Of a stretch of 64,000 nucleotides of DNA, positions 21,918 to 34,419 are shown piece after piece (the first letter of the stretch is position 1; each line of letters opens with the position of its first letter). Location of the stretch: NCBI RefSeq assembly GCF_000005505.3, contig NC_016133.3, forward strand, positions 36,170,737-36,234,736, read 5' to 3'. The stretch is from Brachypodium distachyon (lineage: Eukaryota > Streptophyta > Magnoliopsida > Poales > Poaceae). Under the pieces are notes generated by a model. It worked only from the letters and a program-made list of their open reading frames with translations, had not been told where the DNA came from and did no database searches. The position numbers and the translations under genes were made by a program.

Positions 21918-23886
21918 TATTAGTTTAAACTTGGCCCTGCAACTACAAATAAGATCAAAGATGTTAACATTAATTGGAATTGAACTTTGATGCTAGTTCA
22001 TTTTCAATATAGACTGTTGTGCAATGTCGAAGAAAATAATCTCCCATTTACAAAACCCAGTTACTGCTTTCATGTTCTAATTATACAGTTCTATAGCACA
22101 ATTTAGGAGATCTGCAATTTGGGAGTTTAGTCATTCGGGGACTAACAGCAGAAATTCCTTAGCGTTGTCACCGGCACCAATTGGGTGCAGATTGAAATTG
22201 AAAGATTGAGGATATCCTGACAACTTCCGTCCTGGGCGAATTGCCCTAGACAGGGGCGAGAAGAAAATGTTCGAGAGAAGAGAACCCCCTTCCAATCTAA
22301 TGGACTGGACAATATAGTGTTTTGGCTATTCTATGGCTAGTTGGTAGCCTTCCTGATTTACTTGCATCGACACCTTGATCATGGAATGCTCGACCTATAT
22401 GCCAGGTAAAGGTAGATCAAGAATTTTGGCTTGGAGGGGTAGTTCTGAAGAGTGGGTTTACCATTGACAAGTAGCAAGCAGTAAGTAGGTAAAATTCAGA
22501 AAAATAAGTACTCCAGAAGTGAATCTAACAATGTCAGATTTGAATTATATTCTGGGACAGCAATGAACGGTGGCCCATGGATGATATTTCTAAGTGTTAG
22601 TTTTCAATATACACATTTGGACAATGGTACACATCACTCAATTCTCATGCATAATGAAAAATCGAAGCTGTAAATTTATGCCACTGCCACATCACAAAAG
22701 GCTTTACTTGAGTTTTCTTAGCATGTCTACTATTAATCGTCACAGCACATACATGTTTGCCAATTTGCATCGCCTTCCAAAGTGCATGCATGAACTAAAG
22801 TTCGAGCACTAACAATATGCTGCATAATTTCAAGACCTCTGTGTTGCACGTGAAGGCATGCCTTTAGTGTGGTTCTGCAGTTCTCTGATATGCTTACTAC
22901 ATACCACGCGTCGTTATTAGGTAATACAGTGATGTGAGGTGACTCACCCCCTACCTTACAGCTGAAGAGCCTAAAGCGTACAGCAAGAAGACGTCATACA
23001 CACATCCAAACCTAGTAAAGCAAACACAGAAAAGTAAATCAGCTATCTGGTCAGATATGCATACCTAGATGTTGCTGGTTCTTGAGTCAACTCCTTTGCT
23101 ATTCTCCCATGAACCATCCATCCCTCAAAGCTCTAACATCTGCCTTGTTACAAATGTAACAGCACAGTAAGTAATTCAAGTTCCAGTTAATTGAACAAAT
23201 ATGAATAAAGTTGCATACCTTTTTAAATATCTCACCTCCCAACTTCCATTATCTCACCTCTCTTCTCCTAAGAAAAGATGAGTGGCGACAAACTGCATGT
23301 CAATATTTGGTTCAGTGCATGTCAATAAATGTAATAGCACAATACATCATTTAAGCTACCAATTAAATACACAAATGCATGAACAAACATAAGCCTACAC
23401 GCATAGAGAATAAAGGCAGAACATGATCCAGCATCATTCAGCATTAGTATCAAGACATCAACGATTAATAGTAGTATCAAGTCATCAAGAATTAACACTT
23501 TACACTGGCAAGTATCACAGACAGATGGTGACGTGAGAATAGCTAAGAGAGCAGAAGAGGTCAGGGAGAAGAAGAAAAAGAGAAGGGGGAGGGAAGATCA
23601 TTCCTTCAACTCCTTCCTCGGATCTTGATATTTTTTGCCTGTCGGTTTTGCTCCTTATTTAGCCCAATTCTTTACCACTCAGTCCTACCAAATGGCAACT
23701 GCTTCAACTGTCCCAACGCTATACTCCTTCAACCCAGCTAAGAGAACACCAGATAGCTTCTCGTTATTATTGTAAAAAGGGATGGTTATCTATAAAACAT
23801 TCCAAATACAATATAGTGCTTGCGAATATGAAGACAACACACAAAGATGCAACATAGTGTGCTAAAAGCTCAGAAAGAACATTTTA
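21918..23886. other. Intergenic DNA, no gene seen
   Basis: About 2 kb of AT-rich sequence. A purine-rich patch (about 23560-23600) and scattered short frames are present; nothing is assignable. Confidence 0.4.
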
Positions 23887-23904
23887 CAATGGGCAGTTGT
23901 TATC

Positions 23905-24229
23905 TTTTTTAGGCCTCTCTACTACAGTAGATTGTAGTATCTGAACTCACACACAAACGCATGGCACACGCACACCACACTCACACACCCTACCTCCAGT
24001 GCGCAAGACAGACTTACAACCTAATACACGCAACTAGATTCCCAGAATCAGTAGACTCTGTCGGCAACGAGTACGTTGCACTACCACTAAGGAACAGGCG
24101 TGAGAGAGGCAGACCAAGAGGGAATTAATTCCCGGTGAGACACGCAGGAATCGCCCCAACCGGGGATCGATCCCGCGCGGGGTGCCTGCATGACAGCAGT
24201 GCAAGCCATCCGAGCAATGCTCAGTTCTC
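23905..24229 (-). mobile_element. tRNA-headed SINE (about 325 bp) with 18-bp target duplication
   Basis: Flanked by CAATGGGCAGTTGTTATC (23887-23904) and CAATGGGCAATTGTTATC (24230-24247), one mismatch in 18. Read on the minus strand it begins with a tRNA-like head carrying a box-B-like GGGATCGATCCCC (about 24160-24172) and ends in a short A-run (complement of CTTTTTTAGG at 23904-23913). The body has no open frame. The box-A region is degenerate. Consistent with a LINE-mobilised SINE. Confidence 0.75.
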
Positions 24230-24247
24230 CAATGGGCAATTGTTATC

Positions 24248-25233
24248 CCCAAAGCAAATGAGCAATTAATGAATAAAGATTATCATGGTATGTTTTTGCC
24301 TGAGGATTGGTATTAACGGGAATACATTGCTACAAATTGCCTCCATGATCAGTTCTCCTAATAAGAGCATCTCCAATGGGATCCAAAGCCGCCAATCATA
24401 TGGGCCCCAGTATTCCGATAGGTGGAAGTGAAGCAGAAGAGAGAAACGATGCTTATGCATTTGTCGGTGCTAGGAACAGACCCCAAACTACGTAGGAGGG
24501 AGAGGGATTGAATGTTAAATTGTCGGGGTGTGGAAGGGAAAATTGGGAGTATGGGCGCAGAGGGTACCAGCATGAATTAACAACAAGGTTTTAAATCGCG
24601 GTTTTCACGGCTTCAGCTGTGATCCTAGCTATAACTATGGTAACTATTGCTAGCTATTGCCAGTAGCACCTTAATATTAAAATAGAAAATAAACACATAA
24701 CAAAATCATATTCAGATAAAGTCATTTAGAAGTACTGATCCATGTCCATGGCACCATAATTAATGTCTGGAACCGGTCAAAGTAGCATTACAACATGTCT
24801 AAAAGAGACTAAACGTAAGTTGGAACTGAGAAAGATAACAAGAGAATCAAATCGTGATAGTTAATTTAATTTCTTGCTGGCCGCGACAACATGAGATGTA
24901 TGTAGATGTCGTGGCCGGTCGAAGCTTCAAGACGGAGCAGTAGGCACAAGTCTTTTTGACATCAACCTATTCGGATTTTTTCTGTTTTTTCACGTGATTT
25001 TCTCATATACATGGTTCTTGGCTTAGCTCACGACTACTATTGAGGACATGATCACATGATGTTGTTCTGGCCCATTTCCAGTTACAGAGAATAGCGTCGA
25101 CTAACCAGATTTCGCGTTAACACAAATAGCACAGCTATTTCCCGCAGTCGCCACCTTATCAAGAATAGCAATACAAAGTGCCATAGCTTAGCTTTTGTGT
25201 TCCAAAAAGGTATAGGTCCACTATAGCTAGCTA
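24248..25233. other. Intergenic, possible diverged repeat
   Basis: Contains GGTTTTAAATCGCGGTTTTC near 24592 and repeated CTAGCTAT-type words (24630-24660), typical of an old DNA-transposon remnant, but no paired ends were established. Confidence 0.35.
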
Positions 25234-25354
25234 CTCCCTCCGTCCAACAAAGGATGTCTCAACTTTGACCAAATTTGAATGCATTTGTACACTAAGTCAT
25301 GTCTAGATACATCCAAATTTTGACAAACTTGAGACATCTTTTGTTGGACGGAAG
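25234..25354. mobile_element. Stowaway MITE (approx. 121 bp)
   Basis: CTCCCTCCGTCCAACAAAGG at the left and its complement in CTTTTGTTGGACGGAAGAA at the right. Same family as 134-252 and 58317-58442. TA at the left flank. Confidence 0.9.
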
Positions 25355-26138
25355 AATATTTAAAACCATGATTAGCAACATGCATGGAGGGTCGGCCATT
25401 TAGTAATAATATATTGAACACTACTTGTGATGAAGGTGCCATAAGCAGAAAGACTCAAGCCACGACATAGTTTGAGAACAAAAATGGTTCCATTTTTTTT
25501 ACCATATTGGTCAACCATGATAACTACTGTAACAAATACTCCTAGTTACCTGAAGTTGCATAGGGAAGACTTTGAGTTATGCGTCCTGTTGTTGACTGCT
25601 GATCTCAAGTATAAAAACTTTCCAAATACAGAATGGAGAAAACAGGAGTAATAAACTGCCAGCTGTAGGCTAACATTCTATAAGATGTCATAGAAAAGAA
25701 AAGGTACCGTATAGTTGCCTGTGGAAAAGCCTCAGCCCTCATGAAACCTGATAACTCCTACACCACAGCATGGCCAAATGAAATCGAAGTTCAACAAAGA
25801 AGAGCAATAATTACAACGAATCAATTGATAACAATTGACGAGACACATGCACATACCTAATTTGCATGCAAATTTGGTTATTTTAAAATTTTGTCACATA
25901 AACCATAGGAAAAACTTCCATCTATAAAACCGTTCACATTCCGCAACTAAAACTCAATATATCAAACAAAATGCAGCAGTCAATACCATCACTAGACCAG
26001 CATCAACCAACAACAGCAAGAGATGCATAGAGCAGTGAAATAAGACCAAGATGTTCATAATTTAACAGCTATACCATACTTCTACCCTGTCTAGACTCCA
26101 TAAAGTTAAAGACAGCACAAAACTGTACACCCGCATAT
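25355..26138. other. 3' flank of the PHD gene
   Basis: AT-rich. The part next to 26139 is presumably the 3' UTR of the minus-strand PHD gene. No clear poly-A signal was singled out. Confidence 0.4.
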
Positions 26139-29100
26139 CTAAAGAAGAAACGAAGTGTTTATGCCAGGCTTCTCCGGCAGAAACTGCTTTATCTCGAGAG
26201 CTTGGTTTCCTTCCGCTACACCAGGGAGAGGGAGCCCAAGAGACAGAGACAGTGACTGATCATCTCCCCTTTCAGAACCACCAAGATTATGTGGTTTTGC
26301 CACTGTAGACAGGGAAAGTGACAATAGAGGGGAGGATCCCTCCTCTGCCTTCAACGATGCCTTATTCATACCAGTACTAGGTTCTGGAGAGTCTTCATCA
26401 TCGGATGAAAGAACATGAACGATATGATCTGAGATGGTTTTTGTTGTAGAACCTAGATCAGCAAGACAGCTGTGGGTATACTGTGTGTCATCTAATGGAG
26501 TACACCAACCAGCTGGCAATGATTGTATCTTTGACAGGCATTTGCTAGGCATTTGTTTATCTCCGCTGGAAGTCTTCTGCCTTTTGTAGCTGGACTCAGA
26601 ATCACGCAAAATAAAGTCCACCTTCAAGGTTGATTCGCTAGGATGCCGTAGGGATACTTCTGTTGAGGATGTGAGTGCTTGCTTCTCAAGTAATATGTTG
26701 TCAGATATTGATCTGCTTGCACCTGCATGCCGTTCAACATAGCATGGAGCTTCATTCGGATTAAAGTCCTCCTCTTCCTCCATGTTGTCTCTACCTGCAG
26801 TTCCCATGACACCTGAAACAAGTAAAAAAAGTAAGGGGAAAATGATGAGATGAAAAATCTAGCTTCATCAGTAGCTTCATGTCATTAAAAAAATATCAGC
26901 ACCTATCATATCATTTGGATAATATGGCTTCATGTTGCAACCTCCCGAGCTTGAGGGGATATAAGATTCACAGACAACTGCAGAAGCACTTCCCAACATA
27001 ATTTTTTTGGTGACTGCAGTATCTTGGTGGTATATGCCACAGGTATCCAGATTTGCAACCTCATGTTTTGACCCAAACAAAGTACTGTAATCTTCAGTTG
27101 CACCAGAATTCTCTGTCTCTGATCCAAGTGATATGGGTGCATCATATAATTCATCACCAGGACACTGGTTCAAATCAATACACAAAGATTGAGGAACCTT
27201 AGGGGAACACACAAGCTTATCACAAGGTCCAGCGGTTGATTCTAGTGGACAAGGATCTGTCACTCTGACAAGAAGCTCTGCTGGCCTATTTGCTTTCCTG
27301 GCATAGAAGACGCCCCAGAAGTAAAGCAAGCCATTCCACCCTGGAAAGTATTGAATCATTTAAATGAGTAACCCAGACGTTTTTAGACAATAACCTTAAC
27401 TAAGATAGGTCTTACGTTGAATCTTCTCCGGTAACATATCAGAAGACAAGATGAGTAGCTCAAAGCCACTAATATTTGCTGTTAGGGACAAATCTCCAAC
27501 AAGCATTTTTTCCAAGAGCTTCGTGTATACTCTTTCATAACTACATAATGAGACAGGATAATTCAGCTAGCTTATTGAGGGCAAAAGATAAAAGTACTCC
27601 CTCCGTTCCTAAATACTTGTCGTGGTTTTAGTGCAAAGTTACACTAAAACAACGACAAGTATTTAGGAACAGAAGGAATAATAAACATTGACCATTACCT
27701 TTCAACATCTTTAGCAAAGAAAAAAAGAGCAATGTTATCTTCACTCGGCTGTGCTTCCTTAAATTGCTGTGGCCATGAGGAACATCGAGGAACTTCTACC
27801 AGCTGAATTCTCTGAGGTAATTGTTTGACTACTTCAAGTGCTTTGGGCGAGGCACAGGTAGACAAGTGAGCCTGAAACCCATCATATACTTCGGAAGCGT
27901 TTCCAGGTCTCGAAACCTCGAAGAAACCTCTGGAACAAAAAGAATATACATGTTAAAGACTTCATAACTAGTTAAGAGGGCTAAGGTGAGAGGACATACT
28001 GCCAGATGTAAGTCTGCTCTGGAATAACTAAAGCTGTACAAAGATTCCCAGGAGTGGGCATTTGATCAAAAGAATCTTGATGCTTCAAACTGGGCTCACT
28101 CAATTTGTTGTCAGGGGCACACAGTTTCTGTGCCACTGAAAGGCCATGTGGACTCTGAAGCAATATGCCTTCTGAAGCCTGAACTGCCTCAGAACTTTGA
28201 CTTGACTTGTTTGCCGTGGTTTCAAAACTCTTTTGTTGGAACTGTCCCACATTAGGAGTCAAATCTTCTAAAGCAATTGCTCTTGGCACAATATCTTGTA
28301 AATCTGATTCAGAAGCAGCAGCCAGTGGCGTGGAAAGTGCCTCAGGCTTAGTTGGCATTTCACTATCATTTGTCAGCAAAATGAATGAAGCTTCACCAGC
28401 ACAATCATTTATGCTACCCTTATTAACATTTTCCAATGGAACTGGTGGCTCAGAAGTCTTCACTGTGCAAGCATCTTTAGCAGAAACAGCTCCTGTTGAC
28501 GTTGAGTGAACAGCAATGGCCCGCTTCTCACTTTTAGAAAAAACAGAGCTCTGCTTCTTTTCAATGTTACCTGATTCCAACAAGCCATAAAAAGGAAAGT
28601 TTGTCAATTACCAAACCCTGGTATTTCCTTGAGAAAATGTATTACGGAAATGACCAGCTTACCTGGCTTTTTGCTAGTTTTAAGTATGCTTGGTCCAGGC
28701 CTTGGAGAATCTTGGTCAATTTTTCGATCCCCTGACTTGATAGAACAATCAGTCCTTGGTGATGAAGGAATATTTGGTTTCTGAAGATTAAAAGAAGCCC
28801 TCCTTTCTAAGAAACTTCTATCGTTCATCGGCTTCAACATTCTTGGTTTTTCATCTTGAGACAAAAGAAACGATTGCTTCTGCTTAAATGAACTTGAGTC
28901 TTTACAAACTGAACCTTCACGTTTAAATGATCCAGAATTGACAAGTTTTCTCATGGTCCCCTTTTCTCCAAGATCTATTGAGGAATGTTTTGCAGGCTTC
29001 AGCTTGCTTGGCACACCTTCCACTAACTGCTTGACCTTTGGTTCGCTGATCGATTTGTTGAAAGACAATTGCTTCGATAAAGAACCTAGCAGACCAAGCT

Positions 29101-32100
29101 ATAGAAGGTTAACAATGCAGTACTAAAAATAAATGAAATAAAGATTTTATTGCAAATATAAGCCAAAAGGGTTTGGTCAAACCACGTGGTGAAGGTGAAG
29201 GAACTGGTGCTTTCACATTTGCCATGCTTCCTAACGAATATGACCGTGATAAGCTCGCGGAACTTTTGACTGCCTGAATACCCCTCACTGGAACATTATT
29301 AGGTGACTTAAAATCTCCCTTGTTAGATTTCTTAAATGAGTTCTGTCGAGAGAAAACATCATGTTTCCTAGGGCTTTCCGTCTTGAACAGTCTCGGATTA
29401 GAGGATGAAGTATTTTCTGCATGCCTCTTGCATGATTTAGGTGGACTCAATAGGCCTTCACTTGGCAGTGGTGATTCCATATTAGTTGCAATTCGCAACT
29501 TCTTACAATTCAACAAAACTTCCGAACTTTCATTCTTCTTGCCTAATCTTCCAGCTGTTGGTGTGCCACAAGTGGGTGGCCGTGCTTCCATGTCAGAGGT
29601 AAGAACTTGCAACCGCTTACGATTTGCCATACCCAGAGAGTTTTTATTCTTTGCATCCAGCCTTTCAGCAGTTGGGGCAGTACACTTCACCTGCCGGCCC
29701 TCAGGATCAGTTGCCACTGATTGCAGCTTTTGACTATTACCAGACAAGTGAACAGCTTTTGGTGGTGCACAAGCGAGTTGTTGAGCTTCAACATTACTGA
29801 CAGCAACCTGCAACGTCTTAGGTTTGCTCGTACTTTCTGAATTTGGGTTCTTTCCATCCAAAATATCAACTGACGATGCACCATGGTTACTTCTTGTTTT
29901 ATTTTGATCTTCATTAAGCTGGCATTCTTCACATAACCATTCACCTTCTGGAACCTTCTCCAACTTCACTCGCATGCAGTAACTAATCAGCAATAAACAG
30001 AATGTCAATAGCTACCATATTATGGCATATGCTTTTCTGTTACAACATACACAGAAATGTACTAGCTAAGAAGGTAACACACAACAAGCAGAATAGTCTA
30101 AGTAGGTAAAATGTAGTTCCCTTACCTTTCATCTCATCCATCTACTCTGATAGAATTGGTATGCATGTAAATGTTGTAGGAAAAAATTGCATTCCATGTG
30201 TAAAGCCATTAGCTCGGCATGCATTGTGAGAACAGTACATTAATGTATTATTATTATTATTATTTTCTTCGAGAAACTATCCTACTCCCTCTGACCCATA
30301 TTAAATCTGCGACAAGTAATATGGGTCGGAGGGAGTAATAGATTTGGCATACGTAAACATCCAGATTTAATTCTCTATAGCGCCACCGTCATCAACTCAT
30401 CATACATGTCTTAAAAGTGATGTAAGAATATCATCCTCACTTCCACAGAAAGCTAGTTAACTTACGCACAGAATTCACCAAATAGCACTTCCAGTGTGAA
30501 AAGCAAAGTAACTTTCAACTTTGATGAAAGACTTTCTGAAAAAGCAAAATAATAAATAAGGTGTTTTTTAAAATCTTACGTATGCTCCGCCCCTTCAAGG
30601 CACCTAGTGCATGTAGCCAGAAAATACTCCCTACCAACATCTCCACATATATCACAAACATTAACCTGGAGACAATGGAAGCCAGAGAAGTAAGTGTTAT
30701 AATAATTGTAATGACAAAATACAAGTAGCAAAAAAGGCCATGAAATCAAAGCATAAAATAAATTAAAATCTCCAAGTATATGACAAGTCTTAAGACTTCA
30801 GTTAGGAGATGAACCTATATGCAAATACAGAACAAAAGGTTGCGCATAATAAAGAACCAGAATACATCTTCCCTTTCAAAAAGAAAAAGAATACATCTTC
30901 CCTGTCACCAATTTTGCATGAGTAGGAATGTGGGATATCCTATATGCAAATGCAGAACAAAAAGTTGCACATAATAAAGGACGAAAATACATCTTCCATG
31001 TCGCCAATCTTGCATGAGTAGGAAAGTAGGATATAACAATTATATTTCATAGTACAAACTTCCAATTGGGTGGGTTATTATAAGCACAAGATTGCATGTA
31101 AGATTTTAAGTTATATTTTTCCATGGAGGTTGCTAATCCAAAAGATAATTCTATGTACTGAACTAAAAATATTTACATGGTCATCATGTGTAACTGAAAA
31201 TATTCAACTAGCTGTGCTTTATTCTAGCATTTCATAATTTCATGCATTGCTCTGACGGTATAAATAGGAATCCAAATCAATGTCCCTGAGGACTCAAACC
31301 CAGATGGTGGGATTGTGCATTTACTCCTCCGCCAAGTGAGCTAAGGACAGAAGACTACGTGGCTTCAAGCTTAAACTTGAAACTTCACCACTTCAATCTA
31401 TCTTCCGCATGAAACAATCAAACAAGTATTGCTCAATAACTGTCAACAGACTGTGAGGTGTTAAGTGTGTGTTACACACCAACTAAACAATGGCCTGCAT
31501 ATTAAACCTTTGCGAACAACACTCCCGGTCAAGCCAAGCCCACCTTAAAACAAAACAATTATGGATATGTTACATTCAACTTTTCGTCTAAACACATGTT
31601 AATTAGTAATTAAGGTTCACTTGCATATTAACATGGTTATAGGAGTTACATTTTGAGGAAGCACACAGTAGCAGGAAAAGAAAGATCAGGAAAATACTTA
31701 CATCTATTAAGCTTTCTGAGTTCCCGCAGTCTGTCATCACATCATTCTGTGTATTCAACTCCCTACCACTCGACATGTCCGTTGATAAATCTTCGTTCTG
31801 ATCTTGCTGAACATTGTCATTCCTCTTAGCAACATCATCAGATTCGGTGTCAGCGTGCTCTTGACTGCCATTCCTCAAGCAAGGGGTGCCACTTTCCAGA
31901 TCCTTTGATGAAGATCCAGCTTTGATTTTATTTCTGTTACTTGTACTGCAACTAGTCAGCATGCCATGCTTGTCACCACCAATCACAGACAGGTTTGATT
32001 TCCCTCCCAGTGAATGATCTACGTTATTATCTAAAAGAGGAACTTTGTCGTGAGGTTGTTGCACTAAATTATCTTGTGAATTCCCTAAACCCTGGCTTGG

Positions 32101-34115
32101 TCTTTTAGGAGATGATCCTTGAGATGCACTGGCAGAGGAGTTCCGGAGTAACTTTTTGATCAGAAATGAAGGAGAATCTGCAGGAACTGATCGATCAGAT
32201 GAGCTAGGATGCGTAATGTGCACATCAGATCTCTTCTCATGTGTAGATTCTTCAGCACGGGAATTTCTTAGTCCGTTGTGTCCAGAAATGTTCTTGTCTT
32301 TGTAGTCCTTAACAGAAAGATCACGACTTGATGCAGAAGTAGATAGTTTATCCTTTCTATCCAACAGTACTTTGTTTCCTGCTGATGTACCAGTAACACA
32401 TGAGTTACTATCATCGTGACAATCTTCTCTAGGTGACCTCGGATCATGATTCAATAGCCTTCTACGTTTTGCTGGCATGTCTACCTCCGAATCTGCTGCA
32501 ACGGATGACCTTGCCATCGCCTTATTTCCACCATTTTCAGAATAGGAAGCATGGCTTGAAGTAGCACTGAATTCATCATCATTCTCTACTCCCTTGGCAT
32601 GGAGCCCTTTCCCAGTACGAACTAACAAACTGTTTTTTGATTCTGACCTTGCACAGCACGTTTGAGATGATCCGCAGTCCATATTAGAATCCACAGGTGT
32701 AAGACTTCTGTGTAGGCAGGAGGAGCAAGGAGCAGAACAGACATTACAATTGCCAGATTCTGCCTTCACGCGAGGACTATCGCTTGGCACTGGTCTTTTT
32801 GTTACTGTAGGGTTGTCCTGGCAAAAGGTGAACTCACATCAATGTTCAAAATCATTATCTAAGAACAGCGTAAACATAACGAAGATATGGAAGCCACAAA
32901 AATGCACTTTATAGTACAAACAAGAACATAACATGGGTTGGCTAGATAGTACATCCATTTAACTGATTACAAGATCAGATTAAGCATTACTGGAATTAAC
33001 AATCATTATATTATCTCGTTCTAATTAGCAAGCTGCCAGTTTGACCTAAAATGTATTACCTTGATCCAGAAACATTTCTAAGACTAAGAAATGAACTGTT
33101 TGGCATACATTGTTTGCTCCCTTTGCATCCATTGATGTACACCATACGTATTCACAACACACAAAATCATGATCACTAACCAAGTAAACAAAGGGCATGA
33201 GAGTGTAGCAAAGAAAGATCATTGAAGGGTCCAGGTACTGTCAAGCAAGCGAGATTAAGTCATCCAAAAGTAGGAGATGCACTCATCACATATTCATATA
33301 ACCCTTACTGTACAGCATTATGGGATCAGAATCACCTCCAAGCATCTGATACCACAACAGCTAAACCACAGGCCAATAGCATAAACACCGGACCCATAAA
33401 CACCGAGGAATAATCTTAGACTAAACTCAGGCATCAGATCATCAGAACAACATGCAGATTTGTACGAAATTCTGAAAGAACCAGAATATTTCCCTGCATA
33501 TTCAGGGAAAACCACACACTGGTAATGCTCACCTCAATCTTGGGGGCCACTTCACGCTGTTCGGACCCCTCCGCCCGTCCTGCACCACCGCGTCGGCGTT
33601 CCTTGGCCGATTCCTGAAAATCACAAACAAAAAAATATGACACCGCACGTCAATCACCAAACCCTTGGTGCTGCAACTCACCTAATCTCTCAGATTGACG
33701 CCTAAATCGGTGAGAAAATAATACCACAGATCATATGGGGGAGATTCAACTAGAGGGAATCCATCAAATCCGATCGCCTCTCGCAAAATCGCATCGCCCC
33801 CCACACAAAACGCGAAAAAAAATAAAACCTAAGGACACCCAGGAACGCGCACCGATAACCAAACCTCGAATCGCGAAACCCCAACGCCGCCGATCTCCAA
33901 TCCCATCCCCATCCAATCGCCCGCGAAAGGGTTATTAAAACCCACGGCCGCCGCCGCCTCCGCAATCAACAGCCGAACGGAATCGGCAGGGGGGAGATAG
34001 AACGAACGAACGAACGAACATGGGCGGCTGATGTACGTACCTCGGGGAGCGCGAGATCCTTGTGGCGCGTGCGATCGTAGAGATCCCTCATGGTGCGCTC
34101 CTGCGGCGCCCTCAT
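26139..34115 (-). CDS. PHD-finger protein, AIPP2/PAIPP2-like, 1539 aa, 11 coding exons
   Basis: Coding exons (minus order): 34115-34041, 33613-33533, 32817-31702, 30665-30580, 29982-29183, 29085-28663, 28570-28000, 27929-27699, 27540-27416, 27340-26903, 26812-26139. All junctions are GT-AG and the phases join to one 4620-nt frame. Start: MRAPQERTMRDLYDRT. Residues about 73-84 hold a Cys cluster (CNVCSAPCSSC). A C4HC3 PHD finger at about 425-475 (CDIC, CTRC, H-TYC, CEEC) is split by intron 4. A long Ser/Lys-rich disordered region follows, then a conserved block EQTYIWQGFFEV ... HLSTCASPKALEVV ... NIALFFFAKD and RWNGLLYFWGVFYARK. The C-terminus has SYKRQK and the acidic-to-LxLxL tail LSLSLGLPLP. 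In Arabidopsis, PHD proteins of this architecture work with BAH proteins and CPL2 in chromatin-based control of transcription; that role is inferred here. No lesion is visible. Confidence 0.88.
27597..27677. mobile_element. Stowaway MITE in PHD gene intron 8 (81 bp)
   Basis: CTCCCTCCGTTCCTAAATAC and its near complement GTATTTAGGAACAGAAGGA, with TA on both sides. Lies between the exons at 27929-27699 and 27540-27416. Confidence 0.9.
30295..30335. mobile_element. Minimal Stowaway MITE in PHD gene intron 4 (41 bp)
   Basis: Essentially two terminal inverted repeats: CTCCCTCTGACCCATATTA and its complement TAATATGGGTCGGAGGGAG (overlapping center), TA at both flanks. Probably a deletion derivative. 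Confidence 0.8.
30819..31040. repeat. Tandem duplication in PHD gene intron 3 (unit about 115 bp)
   Basis: The unit TATATGCAAAT..CAGAACAAAA..GTTGC.CATAATAAAG..ACATCTTCC..TTGCATGAGTAGGAA occurs twice, at about 30819-30935 and 30940-31040, with substitutions and one short insertion. Confidence 0.7.
31280..31350 (-). mobile_element. Head of a tRNA-derived SINE in PHD gene intron 3
   Basis: On the minus strand, TAGCTCACTTGG (box A, about 31332-31343) is followed about 30 bp later by GGTTTGAGTCC (box B, 31290-31300), the spacing of Pol III internal promoters. No clean cloverleaf forms. The body and target duplication could not be delimited. Confidence 0.5.
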
Positions 34116-34283
34116 GCCCGGCCCCACCCACCCCCCTCGCCGATCGGAACGCCCCCTACCTCCCGGCGGCGAGCGGCGCGGCGCCGACCATGGCCGTCCA
34201 AGAGGAGAGAGATGGAGATTGGTTTCGCTCGGTCTAGCGTGGGAAGGAGCACAGCGGAGCGGAGCCGAGGAGAGAAGGAGAGG

Positions 34284-34284
34284 G

Positions 34285-34316
<32 letters not shown>
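34284..34316. repeat. (GA)n tract in the PHD gene leader
   Basis: About 16 GA repeats on the plus strand (CT on the sense strand) about 170 bp before the PHD start codon. CT/GA tracts are common in plant leaders and are bound by BBR/BPC factors. Its role here is inference. Confidence 0.85.
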
Positions 34317-34318
<2 letters not shown>

Positions 34319-34419
34319 CCCCTGTGTGAGTTTTGGAGTCCTCGGGAGAGGCGGACGGTGACGCGACCGGGGAGCAAGCAAAGGAGGGGGGGTCAGGTCA
34401 GGGCAGGGGGAAATGAAAC

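Noticed and set aside
24150..24200. Functional tRNA gene near the box-B motif
   Set aside because: No acceptor stem or full cloverleaf can be formed; flanking 18-bp duplications show it is the head of a SINE.
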